In this document: positions 44,774 through 55,356 of the stretch, one piece after another
Layout: each line of letters starts with the position of its first letter
How positions within the stretch are numbered: the stretch's first letter is position 1
Origin: Adineta vaga
Taxonomy: Eukaryota; Rotifera
Length of the DNA stretch: 64,000 nucleotides
Direction: 5' to 3'
NCBI GenBank assembly: GCA_021613535.1
Contig: CP075494.1
Location: forward strand, 930,001-994,000
Program-made: the position numbers and the translations under genes
The notes under the pieces: model-generated
The model's input: only the letters and a program-made list of their open reading frames with translations
The model's database searches: none
What the model was told of the DNA's origin: nothing

Positions 44774-44981
44774 AATCTTAAAATAGAGAGCCATAAATGG
44801 TTAAACAAGAATTTGAATGGAGAACTTCCTTAGTCAAAAGAACAAAGTTGCAACACATTTGCGAATAGAATTTATCCTGTTTAAACACATTCATCTCCAT
44901 GAAATCAGGTGTCGTCAGTACCTATACGTCTGTATGTATATATGAATGAAATATATCTCAACTACTTTCAATACCACTACG

Positions 44982-45182
44982 TTAAATACATACTAAATAA
45001 AATAATCCCAATATATCATTAACAGCTTGCTCCAAAATCTGATTATATACAGACTTCCTTATGGTTTTAGCTTTTTCTTCTTCTCCTCTGATATTCTCCT
45101 TATGTTTAACATTTTCTGCTGTCTTGTGAACTATTGTAGCGTATGGTATAATTGACGCTTGAAGATACCTTCTCATTTCCAT
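44982..45182 (-). pseudogene. Possible C-terminal scrap of the helical family
   Basis: A 66-codon minus-strand frame, basic/acidic and helical, whose pattern (YLQ...A..VKHKENIRGEEEKAKTIRK) resembles the last exon of copies B and C (DLLQK...AQRNELTKADMGREKEYKD). It is isolated, with no neighbouring exons on that strand. The similarity is weak and judged by eye. Confidence 0.3.
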
Positions 45183-45894
45183 CGCTTTTCATCCAAGACA
45201 TTACCACTGATCAGTAGTGGGTTTAATGTAGAGATGTCGAAAGCGATTTATTTTTATATATGTAACTAGAGAGTAAATTATATCATATGCTCTTAATCAA
45301 AGTCTATCGAAAGTGGTAGTGCAGTATTTCCTTCAAAAAAGGGCCAGCGAGGCCGTAGGATAAGCGCTACTTGCCTCATAACTAATCGAAATTAAGGAAA
45401 TCGAACACTGATCGAGAAACTTCGACTATCGGTACAATTGATCATTGTATCCAGTTTGAAATACTTATCAGTTAACCATTTCGCCCGTTAAACAATACAT
45501 CTATGCACTGCCAGGATGAGTAGCACTTTTGCGAATCTATTTAAATGTAGGAAGAAACACTAAGACGTTAAGACCCTTCTCATCGATCACTGTTTTCGCT
45601 GAAAAATGGTTACATTGCTTCGTATCTGACAATCAATCTTAATACCCACAACGCTAAAGCCTCACGTAATGAGAAAAAATTTATCTCTAATTCATCAATT
45701 ATATATCTTCATATTCTTATTCAACAAATTGTTTTCAAGTGAAAAATACGATTACCTTCTGACAAATAGTCGTTTCCATCGTAATCATCTCTTATAGCAG
45801 TGATCATGTGTATGTAGTTTATAAAAATATAGAATTTTCGACTATCGACTATGTACCACGTGTTTTAGACTTAGCAACCACGTGTCTCGTGGTT
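45183..45894. other. Intergenic upstream of copy B
   Basis: No gene recognised. The short inverted repeat CCACGTGTTTTAGACTTAGC / ACCACGTGTCTCGTGG near 45855-45893, just before copy B's start, is a possible promoter element. Confidence 0.35.
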
Positions 45895-47191
45895 ATGTCT
45901 TTCCTGTTGAATTCATTTTGTTTTCCATTAATTGGAATTATCCAAAATGGAAAAGGTAAGAGCAGCTAAGATGAGATTAGAGAAAAAGCAGAACTTATAG
46001 CATCACAAAATGTAGCCATATACAAAAACTTTTCTCATAGATACAGTTTCTGATACAAATCACCTGGTAAACAATTCGACTACACACGACAACTTTCGTA
46101 TTGAAGACCATCAGTATACCAGTAAATTCAACTGGACATCAGCTATCAGTGCAAATGCAACGATGGCTATCCCCACGACAGATGCTCTTACTAAACAGTT
46201 TCTCTCAATCGAACTGGATCATGAATGGGAAGATTTGGTGCTGGATGGAACAGCAGTTGTCAACTTTTTGGGACTGTTTATGGTGTCTGCGTCACGACGT
46301 GATATCGTTTTAACTCCACGAACAGAATACTCTATCCAGTTTATTCAAAATCCAAAGTCTTTACACGCCACACTCTCCCAAGTCGCATCAACTATGCAAA
46401 TGACTTTTCAACGTGCACATGAAGATCTTGTTCGCACTTGTCTATACATGGATCAAATTCCAGAACACATTAAGGCCGCCCTCATCCTTATAAAAACTGC
46501 ATCCAATGATCTACTTAAGAAGCTTCTACCATATACTCTACGCAACGTCGATTATGCTACTAGTGAAGCTTCAACTATTAGCAAACCGATACTATTACGC
46601 TTTGTTCAAGTGGGAAAATTGATTGATGAAGTAGTTGCAGTACTTTCATCTACTCTGTCGGGTATAGTTTCGAATATCGACGATTATTATTTTCTAAGTG
46701 AAATCGAAGTCTATGCAATTGATGTTCAGGTGAAATGGTATCTATTAGTTGAACTTTTCATCAAATTTTCGGACATAGCCGAACTTATTCGTAAAAATAC
46801 CAAACAAAACTTTGTGAACCCTGTTCAACAAACGCAAAATGGAAATGGTTTTAATATCGAGGCTGATCGGTTGGCCCATATGAGAACACTTATTCCCTCA
46901 ACGATTACTATCGATCAATTAACGCATTTGTTGCAAATGATGGCCCACACTTATGCAAATATATCTAATGAATATATGATTACACAAGTTGCTCAGGTTG
47001 GTCCCCTTCTCAATCTACAAACAACCTCGATGCGCATAACTAATCATCGTGATTTACTCCAAAAAACAGTGGTACAGTCTGTTAAAGTTGCTCGACTTAC
47101 GATGGCACAACGAAATGAACTTACTAAAGCAGATATGGGTCGCGAGAAGGAATACAAAGATTTTCTTCTAGATGCTGCCGTTGCTGCTTGA
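45895..47191 (+). CDS. Helical protein family, copy B
   Basis: Two exons: 45895-45955 (ATG, 20 codons plus 1 nt) and 46041-47191, joined by an 85-bp GT-AG intron in matching phase, giving 403 residues. The N-terminus (MSFLLNSFCFPLIGII) is a weak signal peptide. The block EWEDLVLDGTAVVNFLG matches EWEDLMAGGPASINFMG in copy C. The family blocks TLSQVAS, KLLPYTLRNV, IANISNEYMI-like and a conserved C-terminal KEYKDF follow. Compared with copy C it lacks the central coiled-coil insert of about 90 residues and the first-exon domain. The frame is intact. Function unknown; same family as copy A. Confidence 0.65.
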
Positions 47192-48180
47192 TCCACTCAA
47201 TTTAGAATGAATGTAAAATCGATAAACATTTGGAAGAACGTACATATAACAACTACTTACTTTATTTATATTCATTTTTCCTCGAATAAAACTACCAAGT
47301 TATTTTGTTTTGAATAAGATATGATGAATTGATGGATGCTGGTGCGCCTTAGATGTTTCTCCATATCTTAGTCACATCGATCTCCACCCGCACACAGAAG
47401 TTGTTTTTCGACACAAAAGCCCATCTCCAAGGTTAATGTGGGTAACGGTGAATAGTTAAAGATGTTCATGGTAATGTGCATCTACGTTTAGTATTCTATG
47501 TGCTTCGTTTACATTCACGAAACCTGCATTCTCTTACTTCAATGATCTCCATAAAAAGTGACAATAAATATGTGGAGGATATGGATGTGGGTATGGCTAT
47601 AAGTCTCTATAGAAAGACAATTCATATCCAAATCCTCACCCCACACCCAGACCCTCACCTCGCTCCAGTCCCTTGACTTTCATCCCAAATTCAAACCTAG
47701 ACCCTCATCCTCACCCCACACGGACACCGAGACCCTCACCCTCAAGATGTAGGTGTGGATAAAGAAGAAACAACCACTCACCCCGCACGCCAATTAACAT
47801 TAGCTCAGATATTTACTCAAGTAGAATAGTTTATTGTTATTTCGAATGCAATGAAAATTAAAAAGTAAAATAAACTAGAAATTCATCAGTTTTGTTGTCT
47901 TCATTTTAGTACATGTATATTCGACTTTGGATTCAGAAGCCATATGATTCTTTTTTCGCGGAAAATACGAAGTAACGTCGTAGAACATGGAGTCTCTCGT
48001 TATTCTTTTCTTCTACTCTTTTATCGAACAGTGAATTGCTGATAAGAGCGATTTTGATTAGTGACAAACAATGAGAAAAAAACAGCTGACATTTGATTCC
48101 GCGAATAGTCGAACTTTCCACTAGGATATAAAGAAGCATTGGAATCGCATACCAATACATTCAACTATTTCTTCTCAACT
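47192..48180. other. Intergenic with a compound foldback
   Basis: Contains AATAAA-type signals after copy B and the long telomere-like structure at 47572-47790. No gene recognised. Confidence 0.4.
47572..47790. repeat. Compound telomere-like foldback
   Basis: Decayed G-rich arm, loop CTATAAGTCTCTATAGAAAG, about 120 bp of decayed C-rich array ending CACCCTCAAGATG, then a second unit GTAGGTGTGG, loop ATAAAGAAGAAACAAC and CACTCACCCCGCAC. Two elements are joined end to end. Confidence 0.75.
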
Positions 48181-50877
48181 ATGATTTCAAGTAAGTTTTT
48201 AACTTCCACATTTTATTTAGAATTAACTTTGCCTCATAGGTAAAATGTTCATATTAATGTCGGTTCTAATGATAAGCTTGACTCATGGAACAGTGGTAGA
48301 ACCTTCTATTGCGCATACAGTGTTCTTGCCTCGAGCACTCGATCCATTTTGTGATACATATGTAGAAACAATCACTCGGATGACTGCGAATGAATTGATA
48401 AACCTGCCTAAATTGAACGATACTGAATTTCTTGACCAACTGGCTCGTGGAGTTGATACTATTCCAGGTAAGAATATCTATAAAAATAAATATATCTTAG
48501 CTATTCTTCTCAGCATAACGAAGGAATCAAGTACTTGATATAGTTCGAAAAGAAATTAAAAATTCATTTTAACGTCTGGTTGGTTTCTAAAGCGACTAAA
48601 ACACTTTCGGTTTCAGACAAAGTATTAAAAAAGAAGAACAGTCATATTCCCTTTTCTGAAAAAAGGGTTCTATGGAGGTTAAATGGTGCTTAAAAATGCG
48701 TAAAGTTTGTATGTCTATGCAAGCCAATTAGACTGCAGCAAAGTTTTGTCACGTAAAATTTAGTTTATTTTACCTGAAATGAAACTCAATCCAAAGTTTT
48801 TGTAGTCGAGGAATTTGAATCGGAGGTTAGTTTTTTGAAGTTTTTCTGTGGTTCATCTTTTTAGTGAAAAGGAAAGTTCTCTATGAAAACAGTTTTTTTT
48901 ATGAGGTTTGACTATCTTAAGAGTGAGTGTAGGTATTGGTTTTCTTTATCATACACACTCACATCCACACCACTAGGATAGTAGTAAGAGCAGTCCAAAC
49001 TTTAATGAATACGTTTCCTTTAACGTACGATTTTCTTATATGCGGCATATGAGTTTTACATTTTGGCTCCAACGGGGCTGTGCTAACAAGTTTTTTGTTG
49101 AAGAGAAGTATAAAAGTACATACGACACGTATCTTCTTTTATAAATTCTTTTCCGCCGTTATGATCTTTATTGTATTAGAAAAAAATGCATTTTTCTTTG
49201 AGTTTATATAATGATCTTTATGTTATAAAGGATTCGTGAATCGTGTCAATATAAACAGTTTGTTTGATCCAAATATTGACGAAGAAATAGAATATCAACC
49301 AGATATGGAAACTGAATGGGAAGACCTTATGGCTGGAGGACCTGCTAGTATCAATTTTATGGGTGCTGTAATGGCTATTGCCAGCAGAACAGACTTTCGT
49401 CTCAATGCAAACTTTAGCTACACACTTGTTAAATATCCAGAATCTTTCCAAACTACTCTTGTACAAGTTGCGAACGATATGTACAGAGCATTATACGGTG
49501 CTCATACAGGTATGCAGGAAATTCAAGCCAATATGCGTCGGATTCCAACACTCTTGAAAACGGTTCTCAAACTTGTTACACAGGCTTCACCGTTTATGAC
49601 CAAGACAATGTTACCTAAAACTTTGTTAAACATTGGTCAATATGCCAACGACAGTGCTGCTATTGCTCGAGCTTCACTTGATCAATTTGATCATCTTCAA
49701 GCACTTCTCCAAGAAGTTGTCGAAGCGAGTACCTCGACAAACAAAGATAATAGAGATTTAGCTGAAAAACTGGCGGCGGAAGCTGAAGACATGAGGGTTA
49801 AAAAAATGAATATGGACCTTATGATGGCTAGCATAAAGAACGAATATGAAGCTGCTCAAAAAAATTTAGAAAAAGCTCGACAAGATTATAATGTGGCTAT
49901 GCTGAATGTACCGGGTGGTCAGTGGGATTCTACTGCTTGGAATGTTTATGCATCTCATCGTCCTTCTCAGACATGCACTCATAAGTGGGGTATTAGAAAA
50001 TGTAGATCTCTTCGTGACGAGCAGTTTGCAGCGTACACCCACGAAGCAAAGATAAAGGCCGAAGCAGCTCTAGTAAGTAGATTAGATATGAACGTCTTCT
50101 ATTTTTATATTTTCTTTTAGAATATTCTTAAAAAAGCAGAGGAACGCAGTCGAGAACTTTTCAATGAGCAAATGCATAAACAAACCGAAGTGAATGTAGC
50201 AATTCACACCATATCAATGATTAACTTCAATGAAACATCAATCAATCAAACAATCGCGATACTCCTTGATGCGGCACAAAAGATTGCACTCATTCAAACT
50301 CAATGGAGTCGTATCACTCGATTCTTCAATAAACTTGCTATTGATACAGAATATACACAGAAGGTAAGATGACGATCCCTATTCGTATCTATACTTCACA
50401 TATTTGATAACTTTATTAATAAATAAATCTCTTAATTGTAGGTTATTCTACAAGATTTTCTTAGTGTCATTGATGCAGCAGAATCCATGAGCGCACAGGT
50501 GAATCTGATAGACCAAACACCTTCTCACTGTGATGTTAGTGGAATCAGCAACAGATATTGATCGCGATTGTCATCTGCTGTTTCTTATGGCTAAAACTTA
50601 CTCAGATGTATCAAATGAATACATGCTAGATCAGATTGCTGGTTTATCTGGCGTTCTCACCTTACAAAATGATGGTGACCGAGAAACTTATGTAAAGAAA
50701 GTAGCTAACGAAAGCAGAGCAACATCAATGAAAGTTAAAGCACTAGCAGTTGAACGACAAAAGAAATATGAATTGGCAAATTCTAATCGGCAGGAACAGT
50801 ATATGCAATTCATACAAGAAGGAATGATACAAGAAGAACTGGATAATCTTGGTGGTATTGGTATTGGAAGACGTTAA
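48181..50877 (+). pseudogene. Helical protein family, copy C (apparent frameshift)
   Basis: Exons 48181-48190, 48240-48467, 49231-50072, 50121-50363 and 50452 onward, all GT-AG with consistent phase up to the last. A signal peptide (FILMSVLMISLTHG) leads into the first-exon domain, the EWEDLMAGG block, a central coiled coil (AEKLAAEAEDMRVKK, NEYEAAQKNLEKARQDY) and the IQTQWSRITRFF block. The last exon runs into a stop at about 50557, while family-like sequence resumes in the +1 frame by about 50540 and continues to TAA at 50875-50877. A 41-bp intron (CAGGTGAAT ... GATGTTAG) does not restore phase, so I read a frameshift. It may be a young pseudogene or a sequence error. Confidence 0.6.
48920..48972. 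repeat. Decayed telomere-like foldback inside copy C intron
   Basis: GAGTGAGTGTAGG arm, centre TTTTCTTTATCATACACACT, then CACATCCACACC. The centre matches the foldback at 51060-51137 nearly exactly. It lies in the long intron 48468-49230 of copy C. Confidence 0.75.
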
Positions 50878-51059
50878 TGATCAACCAACTACAGCACTTT
50901 TCCCGAAATGGAAATCTAGAATCTGATGAATGAGTATTTTATTTTACCTTAATGTTATCTAAAGAGTAGGAGTTATCTTTAAAATACTATTCAAACATCT
51001 TTTATAGCTTTTAATAAAAGTTCACTCGTTATATTTTTCTCGAATTAACATATATTAAA

Positions 51060-51137
51060 GGGTGAGTGTAGGGGACGGGTGTGAGTGTTGCTTTTCTTTA
51101 TCATACACATTCACATCCAAACCCACACCCACACCCT
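51060..51137. repeat. Telomere-like foldback
   Basis: GGGTGAGTGTAGGGGACGGGT arm, centre TTTTCTTTATCATACACATT, then CACATCCAAACCCACACCCA. It shares its centre with 48920-48972. It is the last member of the family in the window. Confidence 0.8.
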
Positions 51138-51385
51138 TCTGCTGCTGATAAAGTCAAGAAGATTGTGGCACAACCTAATTGCCTATTCATAGCCATAAGC
51201 TCCTTTTTTTTCAGTTCCCAGAATGCCGGTGAGGATCGATCACATCTCAAGAATGTGAAAGCATCATCATTATGTATCAGTCCATTGACATAATCTCGAC
51301 TGAACATTTGTGCAACAGTTACATTTTTTGTATTTTTGGTTTTTCTCAAAGTTATTGAAATAGCATCTGAAAACTTTCTTGTTTG

Positions 51386-52935
51386 CTATTTCTTATAGGT
51401 AAAAAATAGTTTCGATATTCTACCACATCTTCGATCAAACATTCTTAGTTCTGACTTAGCAATTTTAGCGTAAGTCAATTTAACATTTTCTTTGATTTTT
51501 CTTTGTTTACCACAGTAAATTTTTGGAAATGTTAATTCGTCAACTTTCATATCCATCAAAATTGATATTGGTCTATTATTCTCTGCTGGAGCAAATTTAA
51601 TACCGATATTATTCTGATCTTCAATCTCATCATTTAATAATGTTTCGGTTAGTGCTGGATTGATTGGTTTATCGTCGGATTCATTCCACTTGGCATCATT
51701 ATCATCATCAAATCCTAATTCCTTCACGTTTTCATTCTCATCATTTTTTTTATCTTCATCTTTAACAATGAAATTTTCTCTTTCATTAGAATATTCATTC
51801 AACCAATCATCGGATATAATGATACCTTCGCCTTTACATAGTTTCTGTTTGACAAGATATTTAACAGCTGTATGTACAACTTTTGGTCGAATGGTTTCAT
51901 ACATAAAGGCGTTTTTATTTTTCATTTGTCTCATGAGTTTTAGCTGAATCGTATGAGTTTCGCTAAACTTTCTCCGTAAGACTGAAACATTTGTGGCAAC
52001 ATTCATGGGAACATTGACCAGATTACCTTTGAGACCAAATTGCTTACAAAAGCCTAACGTTCGAATTACCATAAAAGGAATTCTTGGTGATATTAGTCGT
52101 TCTTCTAATTCAGTCAAGATTTTCAAACAATCTGGTATTTCATAGAATGCTAAACCATTAGATAGGCAAAGATTAGGTACTCTATTTGACATAATGTCCT
52201 TTCTACAAGTAACACATAATTTAATGATTGCATGTTTTATATAGCAAACTGTATTGATAAATTCTTGTGTTAATCCTTTATTTGTTAACATCTCAACTGT
52301 ATATTCTCTGATGGAATACTCAAACCATAAACCACCACAGCAACTGCAAATATGAGTAGGTCCTTTGTTTATGTTTGATTCATAATTTGATTTCATATTT
52401 TCTAAATTATTTTTGTATTTTTCTCTGTTATTATGTATTCTTAATGCATTTTGTTTTCTCTCCTCTTCTTTGTATTCTTCATTTTCTCGTGCAATTTTTA
52501 GAGCTTCAGCTCTTCTTTTATTATCTACTTCTTTGAATTCTTCATTTTGACGTTCAATTTTATGAGAATTGGCTCGCCTTTTATTATCTTCTTCTTTGAA
52601 TTCTTCATTTTGACGTTCAACTTTATGAGAATTTGCTCGCCGTTTATTATCTTCTCCTTTGAATTCATCATTTTGTCGTTCAATTTTATGAAAATCGGCT
52701 CGCCTTTTATTATCTTTTGTTTTAAATTCATCATCTTTTCGTGCAAATTTTAGAGCTTCAGCTCTTTGTTTATTTTCTTCTTCTTTATATTCATCATTTT
52801 GTCGTTCAACATTATGAGAATTTGCTCGTCTTCTGTTGTCCAACAAGCGATACTCATCATCAGTTCTTCTTTCTCTCATTCTTCTAGCCATCTCAACATT
52901 TTTTTGAGATATAGATCTCTTTTTAAGCTTTGGCA
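51386..52935 (-). mobile_element. N-terminal half of a Helitron-type protein, truncated
   Basis: Likely start at the ATG 52935 (MPKLKKRSISQKN). About 150 residues of repeated basic units follow, then a cysteine motif CSCCGGLWFE, a segment LPxCLKILTELEERLISPRIPFMxIRxLG with NVPMNV, and the end motif LTFPKIYCGKQR...VKLTYAKIAKSELRMFDRR. These are hallmarks of the domain (I believe DUF6570) preceding the Rep/helicase part of animal Helitron proteins. The frame ends at DRRCGRISKLFFTYKK, where full proteins continue into the HUH nuclease and PIF1-type helicase, and nothing downstream (51140-51385) continues it. This is therefore a 3'-truncated copy, with its reading frame still open. Confidence 0.65.
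52480..52850 (-). repeat. In-frame 63-bp tandem repeats in the Helitron protein
   Basis: About six to seven copies of a 21-residue unit of the form RRANSHKxERQNEEFKEEDNK, with alternative versions RRAEALKxAR. Copies differ mainly by silent or conservative changes, showing internal tandem duplication. Confidence 0.75.
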
Positions 52936-53821
52936 TTTCTCCAAACGAGATGAAAAAGTACTTTTGATGTGGCTGTTTTTTTCTGAGCGATAGACAATGA
53001 AACAAAAAATATACGATTTTATCAGTCGGTAAAATTTCAAATGAAGGCAGCTTCTCACTCAGATTAAGCACGTGTATATATCGAGTGAGTCACTTGTTTA
53101 TCTCTAAACTTGGTGAGATAAGCAATAAATAAGTTTCTTTCGAGATAAATCTTCGTTAAGACTTGGTGAAGATATATATACTCGATTCGAAGTAAGAAAC
53201 TTTAGATAACGAAAACTTAACAGTTTTTTTTGAACAAAAAAATTCGATTTATAATTTCTTTGTTTGAGCAAAAGAATTTGATTTAATTGTTTTTATTTGT
53301 TTGTTGTTTTTATTTATTTAATTGAAAATAATAGAAATCTAAAAAGACGAAAAAAACGAATGACTGTGATTTTAATCACGAAAATAATTTCATTTGTAAA
53401 TGACAACAAATATTAAATTAATATTTGATTTTATTTGTATTTACTGCAATTAAAGATCAAAGGTTGAGTGAAACAATTAGATACTTTTGAGAAAACTTCT
53501 TTTTATTTGAAACAAGAAAACAATGTTTTTATACATCTTTTTTCAAAAAGTATACGACATGTTTTTTTATTTCTTTTATTTACTTAGCAAAGAAAAAAAA
53601 CGTCATATTGTTATTATTGTTGTTGTTATTGTTGTTATTGTTATCGTTGTTATTGTTGTTGTTGTTATTGTTGTTATTGTTATCGTTGTTATTGTTGTTG
53701 TTGTTATTGTTATCGTTGTTATTGTTGTTGTTGTTATTGTGAAATATGACGAACAATAAGATTTTTATTTATTTTTTTCTAAAGCAGCTCGGAATAAATC
53801 AGTTCTAAAACGAAGAGTAGT
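52936..53821. other. Intergenic with a trinucleotide-type minisatellite
   Basis: AT-rich, with the repeat at 53606-53742. No gene recognised; the Val/Ile-rich frame here is a translation of that repeat. Confidence 0.45.
53606..53742 (+). repeat. TTATTGTTG minisatellite
   Basis: Array of TTG, TTA and TCG triplets with higher-order units such as TTATTGTTATCGTTGTTATT recurring several times. Triplet phase is kept throughout. Confidence 0.85.
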
Positions 53822-54551
53822 TTAATTTAAGGTAAATAAGAGATGAATAAAACCATACATGGTAGATTTAAAAATATCTACGGATATTTGAGTTTGTTCA
53901 CTGGTTTCTTGTTTTTTTTGGGGTATTTTGGGCAATTGAGAGACACTCTTTATGTTTCTTTCAACTACTTGTATGTTAACTGCTTCATGACCTTTAGGTG
54001 CTAGAAAACAGAAAAAAAAGATTCATGCCATGAAGAAAATCAGATAAATTATTACTTTTGATAACATCGAATTTACATTTATCGGATATAAAGAGTTTTC
54101 TTTCACGAGCAGATGGATTAACAATAGATGCTTCTCTTGCAAAAATATCCTTGTATTGATTTTTATTATTATCATTACTACAAAAGACATGAGATTGAAT
54201 ATAAAAAAATAAAAAGTACATGATAATCACCGTTTAAGAAAAACATAATGCTTCGCTCGATTCACCGTTACAACTGTTCCATAAATCGCTTTGTCTAAGA
54301 AAAGAATTTTTATTTTTATTTTTTATTTATTTTTCTAGTATATTACCAACAAGTACAGGTGCATTATTATTAACAGGAACGAGTACTTTATTCTTGCTTC
54401 GAATAATTGTTCGTTCATTATTATCATCAGCAACTGTTGAATCATTATTATTATCAGCAACTATTGAATGATTATCATCATCAATAACCACTGATTCATT
54501 GCCAATTGAATCTACACGTGTTCTTGTCATTGATTGCTTTGATTTATCCAT
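53822..54551 (-). CDS. Divergent cold-shock-domain (Y-box-like) protein
   Basis: Four exons on the minus strand: 54347-54551, 54231-54294, 54056-54177 and 53822-54000, with GT-AG introns of about 52-55 bp and phases that join cleanly, giving 189 residues. After an acidic Asp/Asn-rich N-terminus, the spliced middle follows the Y-box cold-shock fold: GTVVTVNRAKHYVFLKR, then NQYKDIFAREASIVNPSARE, KCKFDVIK and KGHEAVNIQVV (Y-box: GTVKWFNVRNGYGFI, EDVFVHQTAI..NNP, VEFDV, KGAEAANV). These proteins bind single-stranded RNA or DNA. The RNP1 (GYGFI) and RNP2 (VFVHF) aromatic positions are largely replaced here, so nucleic-acid binding may be altered. The C-terminal tail is short and lacks the basic/acidic islands of vertebrate Y-box proteins. 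Confidence 0.7.
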
Positions 54552-55356
54552 TTTCAAACTGAATTATTTCTACTTATTATTATTTTTAAGTCTCTTATTT
54601 AGAAGGCGTATTCTGATATCTTTTTGAACAATCAAAGCAAGATTTTATGAGAAAAAAAGACTTTCATGAAAATAAAGAATTTTTTTTTTGAAATATTGAA
54701 AAATGACGAACAATCAAAACAATTACATATTTGAATAAGATAACAATATTATTCATTTATCTTTTATTTTACATAAGAATAATTGAAAATACTCTAATTG
54801 TTCGATCAATGATAAGAATTATTTTATTTTTCATTTCAATATTCATCGTTTCGTTCATAAAAATTATTTCCTCGGAAATTTCATTTGAAATGAAAACGCT
54901 TTTTTTATTAATATCAGAAAAAATTAGTAAAAATCTTCATTTCTTTCACTATATTCTATTTGTCCGTTCAATTTCGTTAATTGAACAGTAATCAATGAAA
55001 ATCAAATTAATTGCAAAATGGTTGTACTATATAAATGAAGATGTCGAGTTCAAATACAAGCCGTACTCAGTTCTAAATTCTTTCATATGAGCAATAGTCA
55101 AGAGAAATTGTGTTTATGAAACAGATTCTTCGTGATTGTTTCGATGTTCAGGTATTCTATGATGAGTTAACTATCTCGTGCACTTTTTGTAGTACACATA
55201 ACTTTCGGATAAAATCCGAAGTTTCCGCATTTATTTTATGATATTCTTTAAGAATTGAAAGTTGGAAAAATATTCCGACGTGCGTGAGATGATTTATAAT
55301 GTGAAATCTATTCAAGTAATTCGGTTAAAAGTGAGAATAAGTGGTTACCCTCATTC
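54552..55356. other. Intergenic, nothing recognised
   Basis: Very AT-rich. A hydrophobic 86-codon frame at 54731-54991 is typical of random AT-rich DNA and I do not support it as a gene. Confidence 0.4.

Noticed and set aside
44423-47191. Joining the signal-peptide frame at 44423 to copy B as its first exon
   Set aside because: Copy B has its own ATG exon at 45895 in matching phase, and a foldback intervenes; no splice donor fits the fragment.
3756-51137. Telomere-like arrays as a true chromosome end within the window
   Set aside because: Arrays are short, occur in both orientations, and are flanked on both sides by ordinary genes, so they are interstitial.
53523-53759. A Val/Ile-rich 78-codon membrane-like frame
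   Set aside because: It is a translation of the TTG/TTA minisatellite; no start context or conservation signal.
54731-54991. Hydrophobic 86-codon frame
   Set aside because: Ile/Phe/Leu-rich composition is what random AT-rich DNA yields; no family resemblance.
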